From Parcubacteria group bacterium Gr01-1014_56 (GTDB lineage Bacteria; Patescibacteriota; Minisyncoccia; Phycocordibacterales; SBAW01), in assembly GCA_007375995.1 (NCBI GenBank), contig VMFK01000019.1, positions 1 through 16,469 of the forward strand: a stretch of 16,469 nt of DNA, read 5' to 3'. Each line of letters starts with the position of its first letter. The first letter of the stretch is position 1. The notes beneath the pieces were generated by a model, which saw only the letters and a list, made by a program, of their open reading frames with translations, did no database searches and had not been told where the DNA came from. A program made the position numbers and the translations under genes. This document shows, piece by piece, positions 6,455-12,978 of this stretch.

Positions 6455-7123
6455 TTAAAGCCAATTTATCGGTTTTATGTTGTGCTTAACTAAGTACTCG
6501 TTTGTTTTACTAAAAGGTTTGGAGCCAAAGAAGCCATTATTAGCAGAAAACGGCGATGGATGTGGCGACTCGATTACAAGATGTTTATCGCGGTCGATAT
6601 GAGCGCCTTTTTGCTTTGCATAGTTACCCCACAAGATAAAAACTAAGTGCTCACGTTCCTTAGAGAGCACTCGCATTGCTGCATCGGTAAACTCCTCCCA
6701 TCCATGGCCTTGGTGAGAACCCGCCAGATGTGCCCGCACGGTGAGTGTTGCATTTAAGAGGAGCACACCTTGTGTCGCCCACCGAGTGAGATCGCCGATT
6801 TTATGTACCAAGGGCTTCCCGAAATCACTTTGGATTTCTTTAAAAATATTTTGGAGCGAGGGCGGAAGCGCCACCCCTCCCTCTACCGCAAAACACAGGC
6901 CGTTTGCCTGCCCCGCTCCGTGGTAGGGGTCTTGGCCTAGGATCACGACCTTAACCTCTTCAAACGGAGTCAAATCAAACGCGCGGAAGATAAATTTGGG
7001 TGGCGGGTAGACATCCTCCCCGATATACTCTTTTTTAACAAACGCTACGAGCTCGGCAAAATACGGCTTCTCAAACTCTTTGTGTAGATGCTCATGCCAC
7101 GAAGGGTGGATTTTGACATCCAT
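6455..7123 (-). CDS. ung: Uracil-DNA glycosylase, family 1
   Basis: Removes uracil from DNA as the first step of base-excision repair. All family-1 motifs are intact in 222 residues: GQDPYH (63-68, with catalytic Asp65), WATQGVLLLN (115-124) and HPSPFS (188-193, with His188 and the following FFGSKPFS minor-groove loop). The C-terminal NWL is also usual. It follows the alkyltransferase gene by 6 bases on the same strand, so the two form a small repair pair. A -10-like TATAAA overlaps the stop codon of the gene before and ends 5 bases from this ATG, with TTGCTT 16 bases further up, so ung may have its own leaderless transcript. No Shine-Dalgarno sequence is seen. Confidence 0.98.
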   Translation of the reverse strand: MDVKIHPSWHEHLHKEFEKPYFAELVAFVKKEYIGEDVYPPPKFIFRAFDLTPFEEVKVVILGQDPYHGAGQANGLCFAVEGGVALPPSLQNIFKEIQSDFGKPLVHKIGDLTRWATQGVLLLNATLTVRAHLAGSHQGHGWEEFTDAAMRVLSKEREHLVFILWGNYAKQKGAHIDRDKHLVIESPHPSPFSANNGFFGSKPFSKTNEYLVKHNIKPINWL

Positions 7124-7128
7124 AAAAA

Positions 7129-7156
7129 TTTATAACGCACCTTCTTTTTTAAGCAA
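7129..7156 (-). promoter_or_regulatory. Candidate internal promoter of ung
   Basis: TTGCTT (7151-7156), a 16-base spacer and TATAAA (7129-7134) on the minus strand end 5 bases before the ung ATG. The TAA stop of the alkyltransferase gene (7130-7132) lies inside the -10 box. Confidence 0.4.
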
Positions 7157-7396
7157 TGCGAGTTTTTTCTTGGGGCCGCCGCGGTTGTAGTTACCAACCT
7201 TGCCGTCGGAGCGGATCACCCGATGACATGGGATCTTAGAATTGTAGTTTTTCGCCATGAGCGTGCCAACCGCACGCGCCGCACCTTTGTTCCCCGCTTT
7301 TGCGGCCACTTGCGCATAGGTCATGACCTTCCCCCGTGGTATTTTAGCCACGACTGCATACACTCGTTTAGAAAAGTTGTGGGGTTTCTTTTGCAT
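7130..7396 (-). CDS. Single-domain O6-alkylguanine-DNA alkyltransferase (MGMT-like)
   Basis: Transfers alkyl groups from O6-alkylguanine to its own cysteine. Only the C-terminal DNA-binding domain of the Ogt/Ada family is present: VYAVVAKIPRGKVMTYAQVA (12-31), the recognition helix around GAARAVGTLMAKN, and the active-site PCHRV (56-60, Cys57), followed by GKVGNYNRGG. At 88 residues it lacks the N-terminal half of normal Ogt. The cysteine is kept, so it is not an alkyltransferase-like (ATL) protein, which has another residue there. The start overlaps the end of the Cas4-like nuclease gene by 29 bases; ung follows after 6 bases. A -10-like box ends 5 bases before the ATG. Confidence 0.93.
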   Translation of the reverse strand: MQKKPHNFSKRVYAVVAKIPRGKVMTYAQVAAKAGNKGAARAVGTLMAKNYNSKIPCHRVIRSDGKVGNYNRGGPKKKLALLKKEGAL

Positions 7397-8213
7397 CTTG
7401 TTTTATAATTTTACGCGACACGGGAGTTTTAGGCAAAGTTTTTGGAGACGGCGCGGCAGAGTTCATAAGCGCCTTGCCGGCCGCTTCGCGGTATCTGCAG
7501 TAGTCGCAATCCAAGCTAGCCTGAGGGATCTCTTTACTGTCCAAACACTTTTTTAATTCACTCAGTGTCCCCTCTACCCACTCGGTTGAGCCTACATAGG
7601 GAACGAGGGTTACCTCAAACTCAAGTTGGCCGTCAAAGGCCTCACGGTCTCTTGAGGCGTTTGCGTATACAAAATAACCGGTATCAGATACTTTAAATCC
7701 GTTCTGACGAAACAGCCATTGATAAATCTCCATCTGGCGCTTGTATCCGTCGTGCCACTCTTGGTCGAGTGCTACTATTTTTTCGTCCTTGCTGGTCGCT
7801 TTATAGTCGGCGATGATAAGCTCCCCTGCTTTGTTAACCCACACGTCGTCAACGCCGCCAGAGATAAGTAGCCCGCTCGCAGGGTGGCGGTAGGTGATAC
7901 CGCGCTTCAAAGAGTCGCGCCACTCGTCCATCCTGGGGTCGTCGAACGGCACCGCATCAAGCCCGTAGGCCTTCATAAGCGGGTGCTGCGTTTTTAGGGC
8001 GCGGTGCGTGTCAAACTCTTTTTTAAACAAGGCATCAACCGCGCTGTTAAGGTTAAAGGGGAACCCTGGGGGTCGTGCTACCCCAAGTTTGTTGTCAATA
8101 TAGAAACACCGAGGGCAATCTAAAAACAAACTTATTTTTGAGCGCGAGAGACGGAAGCGTGGGCCTCCGTAGTTCCAGTCGGGGTTGCGGTTCGGTTTAT
8201 AGTACTGGCTCAC
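7368..8213 (-). CDS. Cas4/RecB-like PD-(D/E)XK nuclease with four cysteines
   Basis: A 281-residue nuclease of the RecB/Cas4 kind. The core motifs are GGVDDVW (119-125, metal-binding Asp), IIADYKAT (134-141, Asp136 and Lys138) and QMEIYQW (160-166, the QxxxY motif). Four cysteines in two pairs, CPRC (33-36) and CDYC (236-239), could hold an iron-sulfur cluster; classic Cas4 has one at the N-terminus and three at the C-terminus, so the 2+2 pattern differs. The form with SRSKISLFLDCPRCFYIDNKLG is widespread in CPR genomes. No cas genes are nearby, so a repair role with the downstream alkyltransferase and ung is more likely. The start is GTG at 8213: an in-frame stop lies 4 codons upstream, and TAGAAT lies 6 bases before it. 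The last ~30 residues are a proline- and lysine-rich tail. Confidence 0.93.
   Translation of the reverse strand: MSQYYKPNRNPDWNYGGPRFRLSRSKISLFLDCPRCFYIDNKLGVARPPGFPFNLNSAVDALFKKEFDTHRALKTQHPLMKAYGLDAVPFDDPRMDEWRDSLKRGITYRHPASGLLISGGVDDVWVNKAGELIIADYKATSKDEKIVALDQEWHDGYKRQMEIYQWLFRQNGFKVSDTGYFVYANASRDREAFDGQLEFEVTLVPYVGSTEWVEGTLSELKKCLDSKEIPQASLDCDYCRYREAAGKALMNSAAPSPKTLPKTPVSRKIIKQDAKETPQLF
7402..7407 (-). promoter_or_regulatory. -10-like box of the alkyltransferase gene
   Basis: TATAAA on the minus strand ends 5 bases before the ATG at 7396 and lies inside the coding end of the nuclease gene. No good -35 is seen. Confidence 0.3.
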
Positions 8214-8219
8214 CGAACC

Positions 8220-8248
8220 ATTCTAACTCTTTTTTTGGCTTTTTTCAG
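8220..8248 (-). promoter_or_regulatory. Promoter of the Cas4-like nuclease gene, leaderless spacing
   Basis: CTGAAA (8243-8248), a 17-base spacer and TAGAAT (8220-8225) on the minus strand precede the GTG at 8213 by 6 bases. The -10 matches 5 of 6. It explains the use of a GTG start without a Shine-Dalgarno sequence. Confidence 0.55.
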
Positions 8249-8269
8249 CTTTTTTCCTACTCGTTACTT

Positions 8270-8740
8270 TTATTCTCCGTTTTTACCCCCTTGCGAGGAT
8301 AAAGACCAGCGCTTTCGTACTGAGTTTTCGAATTTGAGAAATACCGAAAAGATAACTAATCCCAAGATCGTTGAAGTAGTTGCCAAGAGATACAGACCGA
8401 ACCCGCACGCCATGCCAACGCCCGCAGCGACCCAGATACCTGTTGCAGTGGTAAGCTCAACCGGATGCTCACCTCGAAAAACCGCTAGCCCCGAGCCGAT
8501 AAAGCCTATGCCAATAACGATTGAGCTCGCGATCTGAAGTGGATTAACACCGGGGAAAAACGAGAGCTGGAAGCTTGCAAGTGTCCCTACGATAACAAAG
8601 AGACACGAGCCGAGGCTGACCAGCGCATAGGTGCGCATACCTGCATGCTTCCCCGCTATTGAGCGCTCGAGTCCAAGGGCCGCACCCAGAAATGCCGAAA
8701 CAACAAGCGCAAAAACCATCGAGAGCTCAGTTGTGTACAT
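8270..8740 (-). CDS. MgtC/SapB-family membrane protein
   Basis: A 156-residue inner-membrane protein with four hydrophobic segments. Family marks are GAALGLERSIAGKHAGMRT (19-37), the second-half GIGFIGSGLAVFRG, and LTTATGIWVAAGVGMACG. MgtC proteins act in adaptation to low magnesium and, in some bacteria, modulate the F-type ATPase; the actual role of this one is not known. It begins 5 bases after the stop of the anchored surface-type protein gene, so the two are probably one transcript. After the last membrane segment there is only a short charged tail; the long C-terminal domain of Salmonella MgtC is absent, as in most family members. The 56 bases after its stop are rich in A-runs and hold only the nuclease promoter. 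Confidence 0.93.
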   Translation of the reverse strand: MYTTELSMVFALVVSAFLGAALGLERSIAGKHAGMRTYALVSLGSCLFVIVGTLASFQLSFFPGVNPLQIASSIVIGIGFIGSGLAVFRGEHPVELTTATGIWVAAGVGMACGFGLYLLATTSTILGLVIFSVFLKFENSVRKRWSLSSQGGKNGE

Positions 8741-8745
8741 AGATC

Positions 8746-9462
8746 TTAGTTGGTTTTGAAGGTGGCGCCGGCCATGGCACCACTTGCGTCGAGGACTTCT
8801 TTGTTTACATGCAGGGCGAAGGTATGGTCGCCACTATCAAGGCTTTGTCCGACAAAGTAGCTAGTACCGGGGCTTGTTGCGCGAGCAAGCGAGATTGTAC
8901 CCCCCTTGCCATTGTTTTCTGGGAAGAACATTGTGGCGCCTAGTGCACGAATTGGTTTGCCACCCGAGAGTTCATACACCACAAGCCATGTTGGCTGAGA
9001 TACAGTCGCTTCTGAAACGGCCACTTGCATACCAGCATCCTGCGGGCTTGGGACCGTAATAGTATTTGCTACTGCTACAGAAGGAGTTGAAGGGATAACC
9101 GCACCTCCGGTATTGCCAATAGCGCTGTCGTTTGAGGCCACTGCGCCTGTCTTGGTGTCCGATGGAGTGAGCGAGGCACTTGGGGCAAACGCGCTCCACC
9201 CCCACATGATAAGGGCGCCCACAATAACCCCTGCAATAAATATTCCTATCGTTCTCGTTGTCATACTGCTCTCAAGTTGCGTGCGCGTACGAGACGCTTG
9301 CACTACTACTGGCCCTGGTTTCGCTGTTGGTAGTGGCGACTGTGTTGGTTTTGCTCCTCCTGTCGCTCCAGCAGCTGCCCCTGCTGGCGGTGTTGACCAT
9401 GAAAGACCTCCTGACTTATTTCCTCCCTGATTGCTGCCTGATCCCGGATTGGTGGCTTGCAT
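8746..9462 (-). CDS. Membrane-anchored protein with DUF7282-like outer domain
   Basis: A 238-residue protein with a long, low-complexity N-terminal part rich in Gly, Pro, Ala, Ser and Thr (1-65), one membrane helix (about 72-93, GIFIAGVIVGALIMWGW), a Ser/Thr/Val-rich linker and a compact C-terminal domain (about 140-238). The C-terminal pattern, PTWLVVYELSGG followed by ALGATMFF and a final DSGDHTFALHV, resembles the DUF7282 beta-domain as I remember it; this was not checked. The layout suggests cytoplasmic N-terminus and an outside domain. It is first of a pair with the MgtC-like gene 5 bases later. The start ATG at 9462 is the only one giving a full-length protein. TATAAG and GATAAC lie upstream but neither has the leaderless spacing. 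Confidence 0.7.
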   Translation of the reverse strand: MQATNPGSGSNQGGNKSGGLSWSTPPAGAAAGATGGAKPTQSPLPTAKPGPVVVQASRTRTQLESSMTTRTIGIFIAGVIVGALIMWGWSAFAPSASLTPSDTKTGAVASNDSAIGNTGGAVIPSTPSVAVANTITVPSPQDAGMQVAVSEATVSQPTWLVVYELSGGKPIRALGATMFFPENNGKGGTISLARATSPGTSYFVGQSLDSGDHTFALHVNKEVLDASGAMAGATFKTN

Positions 9463-9503
9463 ATATTCTGTCGTTATCGAATCTTATAATGGGACTAGCC
9501 TTA

Positions 9504-10316
9504 TCATATATCAGCTCCCGGTATGCACAACGCGCCAACCTCCTCAAGCACAGTGTCCGCCCGAGGGCCCACGATACCCGCACGCCGGAGGGCCTGATCA
9601 TTACCAGGGAGTGCGTTACAGAGCACCACACGGTCGCTTAGTAGAGCCGTTTTTTCACGGTTACTAAGTGTTGTGAGCGCAGTTATCGGATAGAGCCTTA
9701 CCCCTTCGATCCGGTCATGTAGAGTTTTATGTTGGGGATAATCCCAAGCAAGGAGCTCGAGCCCTGCACACTCAGCATACTGAATCGCTTTACTAGTAAA
9801 TTTAGTGTTTGTCACAACAAGGCCGCTCCCCCGACCAATATCATCGATACGCGCTTTTACATACAGCACGACTTTGAGGTCAGTTTTGAAGCCTGCAGTG
9901 TTATGAAACTTAGCTTCAGCAAAAATCATCTGATCGCCTTTCTGAATCACTACGTCGACTTCATGGTCAACACATTTGCCTTGAACGATCTGGTCGACCT
10001 GTGCTTCATATCCTTCTTTGCGATACAGCTCTGCGATGTACGCCTCAAAGGGAAAGCCCGACGGGCCAAAGTCTAGAACCGCGCGCTTGAGACTGTAGCG
10101 CGCAGCTAAGGCGTGGCGATGCTCGCGCAAAAGCGCAAAAGCGCGCGAGTAGATCTCTTGCGTTGAGATTCCACTCCATAATTTTTTTTCTATATCTTTG
10201 GCAATAGTGTTTGCAACACCCTCTTTTGCTCCCGCACGCCTAAGCGAGGAGACAAGTTTATGCGAGTCATATATCTGTGCGGTGCCGTCTGCCTTTGCAA
10301 CAAAAATATCACTCAT
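9504..10316 (-). CDS. ATP-cone plus Mrr-like PD-(D/E)XK nuclease
   Basis: A 270-residue protein joining an N-terminal ATP-cone (about 3-85; FVAKADGTAQIYDSHKLVSSLRRAGA), the nucleotide-sensing module best known from ribonucleotide reductase and NrdR, to a restriction-endonuclease-like core. The core has HEVDVVIQKGD (118-128) and FAEAKFH (132-138), giving the Asp121, Glu134, Lys136 set of PD-(D/E)XK enzymes. The last part (about 233-265, LRRAGIVGPRADTVLEEV) looks like a helix-hairpin-helix or similar. A DNA-cutting activity controlled by nucleotide level is an inference. An upstream in-frame ATG at 10355 exists, but it lies inside mnmA; the ATG at 10316, 4 bases after the mnmA stop, gives the natural ATP-cone start and fits translational coupling. 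Confidence 0.88.
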   Translation of the reverse strand: MSDIFVAKADGTAQIYDSHKLVSSLRRAGAKEGVANTIAKDIEKKLWSGISTQEIYSRAFALLREHRHALAARYSLKRAVLDFGPSGFPFEAYIAELYRKEGYEAQVDQIVQGKCVDHEVDVVIQKGDQMIFAEAKFHNTAGFKTDLKVVLYVKARIDDIGRGSGLVVTNTKFTSKAIQYAECAGLELLAWDYPQHKTLHDRIEGVRLYPITALTTLSNREKTALLSDRVVLCNALPGNDQALRRAGIVGPRADTVLEEVGALCIPGADI

Positions 10317-10320
10317 AGTG

Positions 10321-11388
10321 TTATGAGAGTATCTTAGCATCCTCAATAACTCCACCCCCTAGAGCCCGCTCACCTCGGTACAGCACGAGCGACTGCCCCA
10401 AGGGTACATACTGTGGCTCAAGGAGAGTCACGCTCGCTCCTTTTGCGTCTTTTGTAAGTACTGCAGGAATAAGTTTTTGGCGATACCGATAGCGCGCCTC
10501 GCAGGGCCCACCTGCAACCTCCCCTATCCAGTTTGTATCGCTGAGTAAAACTTCGGTTGTGTGCGCATGTTCGGGGAACTTAGAGGTTGAAACAGTAATC
10601 GTATTGCGCGCAAGGTCTTTTGCTATCACATAATGCGCCTCCATCTCAGAGTTTTTGATAAACAGAGTGAAACCATGCCGCTGCCCTAGCGTATAGAGCG
10701 GCACACCTAGGTGAGAACCAATAACCGCGCCACTCTCATGGAGCACGTCGCCTGACGAATGCGCTACTTCTTTAACAAGCATGTCGCTTAGGGTTATATC
10801 GCCTAAAAAACACAACCCTTGGGAGTCGGGTCTAACCGCATTTGGCAGACCAAACTTCTTTGCGAGTGCGCGCACCTGGGGCTTTGCCAGACCTCCGACG
10901 GGAAACAGCGTGTAACGAAGAGTCGTTTCAGGCACTGCCCATAAAAAGTAACTCTGGTCTTTTTCTCTATCCACGCTCACATACAACTGACCGTTCTTTA
11001 TTTGCGCGTAGTGTCCAGTTGCAACAAAGTCGGCGCCGTGAGCTCGGGCAAATTCAAAAAACTTCCCGAATTTTATTTCTCGGTTACATAGTACATCTGG
11101 GTTGGGGGTTCTCCCCCGCTCAAACTCTTTAAGCGAAAGCTTTAAAACTTCCTTTTGATATACTTCCGACAAATCAATTTCAATAAAGGGGATCCTGAGG
11201 TGCGCAGCGACCCGCATCGCCTCTATGCGGTCCTCCGTAGCTGGGCACGGATACCCGGGGATTTGAATTTTTATAAAAACACCCGTTACGTCGAACCCCT
11301 CTTTTTTAAGAAGTGCGGCAGACACGCCGGAGTCAACACCTCCTGAGAGGCCCACCATTACCTTGCCCTTGTGGGTATGAGAAAACAC
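10321..11388 (-). CDS. mnmA: tRNA-uridine 2-sulfurtransferase MnmA
   Basis: Puts sulfur on C2 of the wobble uridine (U34) in tRNA-Lys, -Glu and -Gln, using ATP and a persulfide donor. The PP-loop SGGVDS (15-20), the first catalytic cysteine in NPDVLCN (Cys101) and the second in DSQGLCFLG (Cys193) are all present, as is LGQRHGF in the central domain. The 355-residue length is normal. The start is a GTG at 11388, supported by a -10-like box 6 bases upstream; the next methionine (residue 11, MVGLSGGVDS) would leave almost no lead-in to the P-loop and is the less likely start. Followed by the ATP-cone nuclease gene after 4 bases, likely co-transcribed. Confidence 0.98.
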   Translation of the reverse strand: MFSHTHKGKVMVGLSGGVDSGVSAALLKKEGFDVTGVFIKIQIPGYPCPATEDRIEAMRVAAHLRIPFIEIDLSEVYQKEVLKLSLKEFERGRTPNPDVLCNREIKFGKFFEFARAHGADFVATGHYAQIKNGQLYVSVDREKDQSYFLWAVPETTLRYTLFPVGGLAKPQVRALAKKFGLPNAVRPDSQGLCFLGDITLSDMLVKEVAHSSGDVLHESGAVIGSHLGVPLYTLGQRHGFTLFIKNSEMEAHYVIAKDLARNTITVSTSKFPEHAHTTEVLLSDTNWIGEVAGGPCEARYRYRQKLIPAVLTKDAKGASVTLLEPQYVPLGQSLVLYRGERALGGGVIEDAKILS

Positions 11389-11394
11389 TTTACA

Positions 11395-11423
11395 AAAGTA
11401 CCCCGTGAAGCTCCTTTGGGCAA
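11395..11423 (-). promoter_or_regulatory. Promoter of mnmA, leaderless spacing
   Basis: TTGCCC (11418-11423), a 17-base spacer and TACTTT (11395-11400) on the minus strand precede the GTG by 6 bases. The geometry repeats that of the M13 and nuclease genes exactly; the -10 is a weak match (3 of 6). An AAAGGAG in the spacer lies too far (22 bases) from the GTG to serve as a ribosome-binding site. Confidence 0.45.
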
Positions 11424-11431
11424 TGCTTACC

Positions 11432-11914
11432 CTACTGTGTTGGAGCTTCAGGGAAGAACATGCTCATCTGCGGAACATACGACGCGACAAGAAGCGGGTT
11501 CATAAGAGCAAGCGTGCCGATGCCCCCAACACCGAGCACGACTAATATAAGAACTATGAGCGCCAATGTGGAGCCGATACTTCTTTTTTTGCGCACAGGG
11601 GCGGCAGTCGACTCTGAAGCGGCGACAACAGGGCGAGACACTATAACCTGTGGCGAAGTAGGTGCTATAACCGCTGCTCCGGGCGTCTCTGGTTTTGGCG
11701 CAGTCCCAATCGGCGGGACAATGGTGCGCGGAGCTAGAGGGGCCATTGTAGCAGGCCCTGGAGGCGGGGTTCTTACTCCTTCGATCGCCATAAAAGCTTC
11801 GTTAACATCATTAGCATTCCATCCACCCGCCGCAAGCGCACTCACGATAGCCTCTTTAGAGAGCCCGCTTGAGCGCTGCGTGCGGACATAGTCGAGCAAT
11901 TGCTGATTGATCAT
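11432..11914 (-). CDS. Small UBA-like/TM protein of CPR type
   Basis: A 160-residue protein whose first ~45 residues form a three-helix UBA-like unit (LLDYVRTQRSSGLSKEAIVSALAAGGWNANDVNEAFMAI) that recurs at the N-terminus of many CPR membrane proteins. A proline-, alanine- and threonine-rich linker follows (46-108), then a basic KKR and one membrane helix (about 113-137), ending in a short tail of ~20 residues. The linker-and-anchor design suggests a tether to the membrane, with the UBA-like unit in the cytoplasm as a protein-binding piece; the partner is unknown. It follows mltG after 54 bases and precedes mnmA by 43. Start ATG 11914, with a -10-like box 7 bases upstream. Confidence 0.72.
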   Translation of the reverse strand: MINQQLLDYVRTQRSSGLSKEAIVSALAAGGWNANDVNEAFMAIEGVRTPPPGPATMAPLAPRTIVPPIGTAPKPETPGAAVIAPTSPQVIVSRPVVAASESTAAPVRKKRSIGSTLALIVLILVVLGVGGIGTLALMNPLLVASYVPQMSMFFPEAPTQ

Positions 11915-11921
11915 GATACCA

Positions 11922-11949
11922 ATAGTATCTCACATATACCTCCGAGCAA
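11922..11949 (-). promoter_or_regulatory. Candidate promoter of the UBA-like gene
   Basis: TTGCTC (11944-11949), a 16-base spacer and TACTAT (11922-11927) on the minus strand end 7 bases before the ATG at 11914. The match is moderate on both boxes. Confidence 0.4.
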
Positions 11950-11968
11950 GGCATTATTTTCCACAGGG

Positions 11969-12964
11969 TTAGTCTATATATTTTCTCTTTGCTGTAAGAT
12001 GTTGCTCATAGGTAGCGCTGTAGTGCATCTGCCCATTGCGATCAGAAAGATAATACAAGTAACTTGTCTGTATAGGTGTTACTGTCGCCACTATGGCATC
12101 AAGGCCGGGGTTAGCGATGGGTCCGGGCGGGAGACCTTTGTTGATATAGGTATTGTAAGGCGAGTCTACTTTAAGGTCGGCCACGGTGAGTTGGTAGGAA
12201 TTTTTGCCAATGATGTAGGGAAACACTGCGTCAACTTGGAGCGGCATGCCGAGCTTGATTCGCTTCCACAAGATACCCGCTATGATACGGCGGTCACTTG
12301 TTTGTGGTGCCTCGCGCTCAAGAAGAGACGCCATGATTATAACGTCGGAAAGTGGTTTACCAAACGCATCGATCTGTTTTTGCACTTTTATAATATTTTT
12401 ACTAAAATTATTTGCGAAAGCCCCCAAAATAGCTTCCACCCCTTCGCCAGGCATAAAGAAATAGGTGTCCGGGAATAGATACCCTTCTTTGCCGCGCGTC
12501 TCTCGTTCAAAAGAAACCACATTAAAATCTGGGATACTTTTTGTCAGTAATTCAGCGATGTCGTTTACCGTTGCGCCCTCGAGTACACGCACGCGAACAG
12601 GGTCCACCATAAAATCGCCACTTCTCAGTCGCCATGCTACGCCGATAACTGTGATTCGATTGGGAAAGAAGTACTCTCCTGCCACCACGTGACGATTACC
12701 GCCAAAAAGATATACGAACGATTTAAATAAAAAAGGTGAGCGTACAATGCCTCGGTCTTTAAGAATCTCGGCGCTTGCACTGAGCGAACTGCCCGCGGGG
12801 ATATGTACATACGCGCCGATGGGGAAATTAAACGGCGGTGCAAAAAACAATATATACAAGAACAGTAGTACCGCGAAGCCCGCCCCGAGCGACCTAAAAG
12901 GCCGGGCACGCAGGCGGCGCCAAAGACGCAAGAGAGATTGTAAGGTAGATGAACGAAATGACAT
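11969..12964 (-). CDS. mltG: Endolytic murein transglycosylase MltG
   Basis: Cuts nascent glycan strands in peptidoglycan and so sets chain length; it sits in the inner membrane facing out. A basic N-terminus and one membrane helix (about 26-42) come first, then a LysM-like domain (AYVHIPAGSSLSASAEIL onward) and the catalytic YceG domain. The signature EGYLFPDTY (160-168), MASLLERE (211-218, with the catalytic glutamate at 216), MPLQVDA, SPYNTY (268-273) and GLPPGPIANPG are all present. At 331 residues it matches the family. It begins 9 bases after the stop of the secretion-type membrane gene; a consensus TATAAT straddles that stop, 8 bases before this ATG. It shows that the organism makes a peptidoglycan wall. 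Confidence 0.97.
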   Translation of the reverse strand: MSFRSSTLQSLLRLWRRLRARPFRSLGAGFAVLLFLYILFFAPPFNFPIGAYVHIPAGSSLSASAEILKDRGIVRSPFLFKSFVYLFGGNRHVVAGEYFFPNRITVIGVAWRLRSGDFMVDPVRVRVLEGATVNDIAELLTKSIPDFNVVSFERETRGKEGYLFPDTYFFMPGEGVEAILGAFANNFSKNIIKVQKQIDAFGKPLSDVIIMASLLEREAPQTSDRRIIAGILWKRIKLGMPLQVDAVFPYIIGKNSYQLTVADLKVDSPYNTYINKGLPPGPIANPGLDAIVATVTPIQTSYLYYLSDRNGQMHYSATYEQHLTAKRKYID

Positions 12965-12972
12965 GAAAAAGT

Positions 12973-12978
12973 ATTATA
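12973..12978 (-). promoter_or_regulatory. Perfect -10 box overlapping an upstream stop codon
   Basis: TATAAT on the minus strand ends 8 bases before the mltG ATG; the TAA stop of the preceding gene (12974-12976) lies inside it. No -35 match is seen, so polymerase would rely on the -10 alone, or mltG is read through from upstream. Confidence 0.45.

Noticed and set aside
7368..8213. Cas4 of a CRISPR system
   Set aside because: No cas1, cas2 or array nearby, and the cysteine pattern is 2+2 rather than 1+3.
10317..10355. Earlier ATG of the ATP-cone nuclease
   Set aside because: It would overlap mnmA by 35 bases and add 13 residues before the domain; the ATG at 10316 fits the domain start and the 4-base gap to mnmA.
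11405..11417. AAAGGAG as ribosome-binding site of mnmA
   Set aside because: It lies 22 bases from the GTG, too far to place a ribosome there; no closer in-frame start follows it that keeps the N-terminus.
11900..12478. Open frame of 192 codons on the plus strand
   Set aside because: Lies opposite mltG, which has all its family motifs; a shadow frame.
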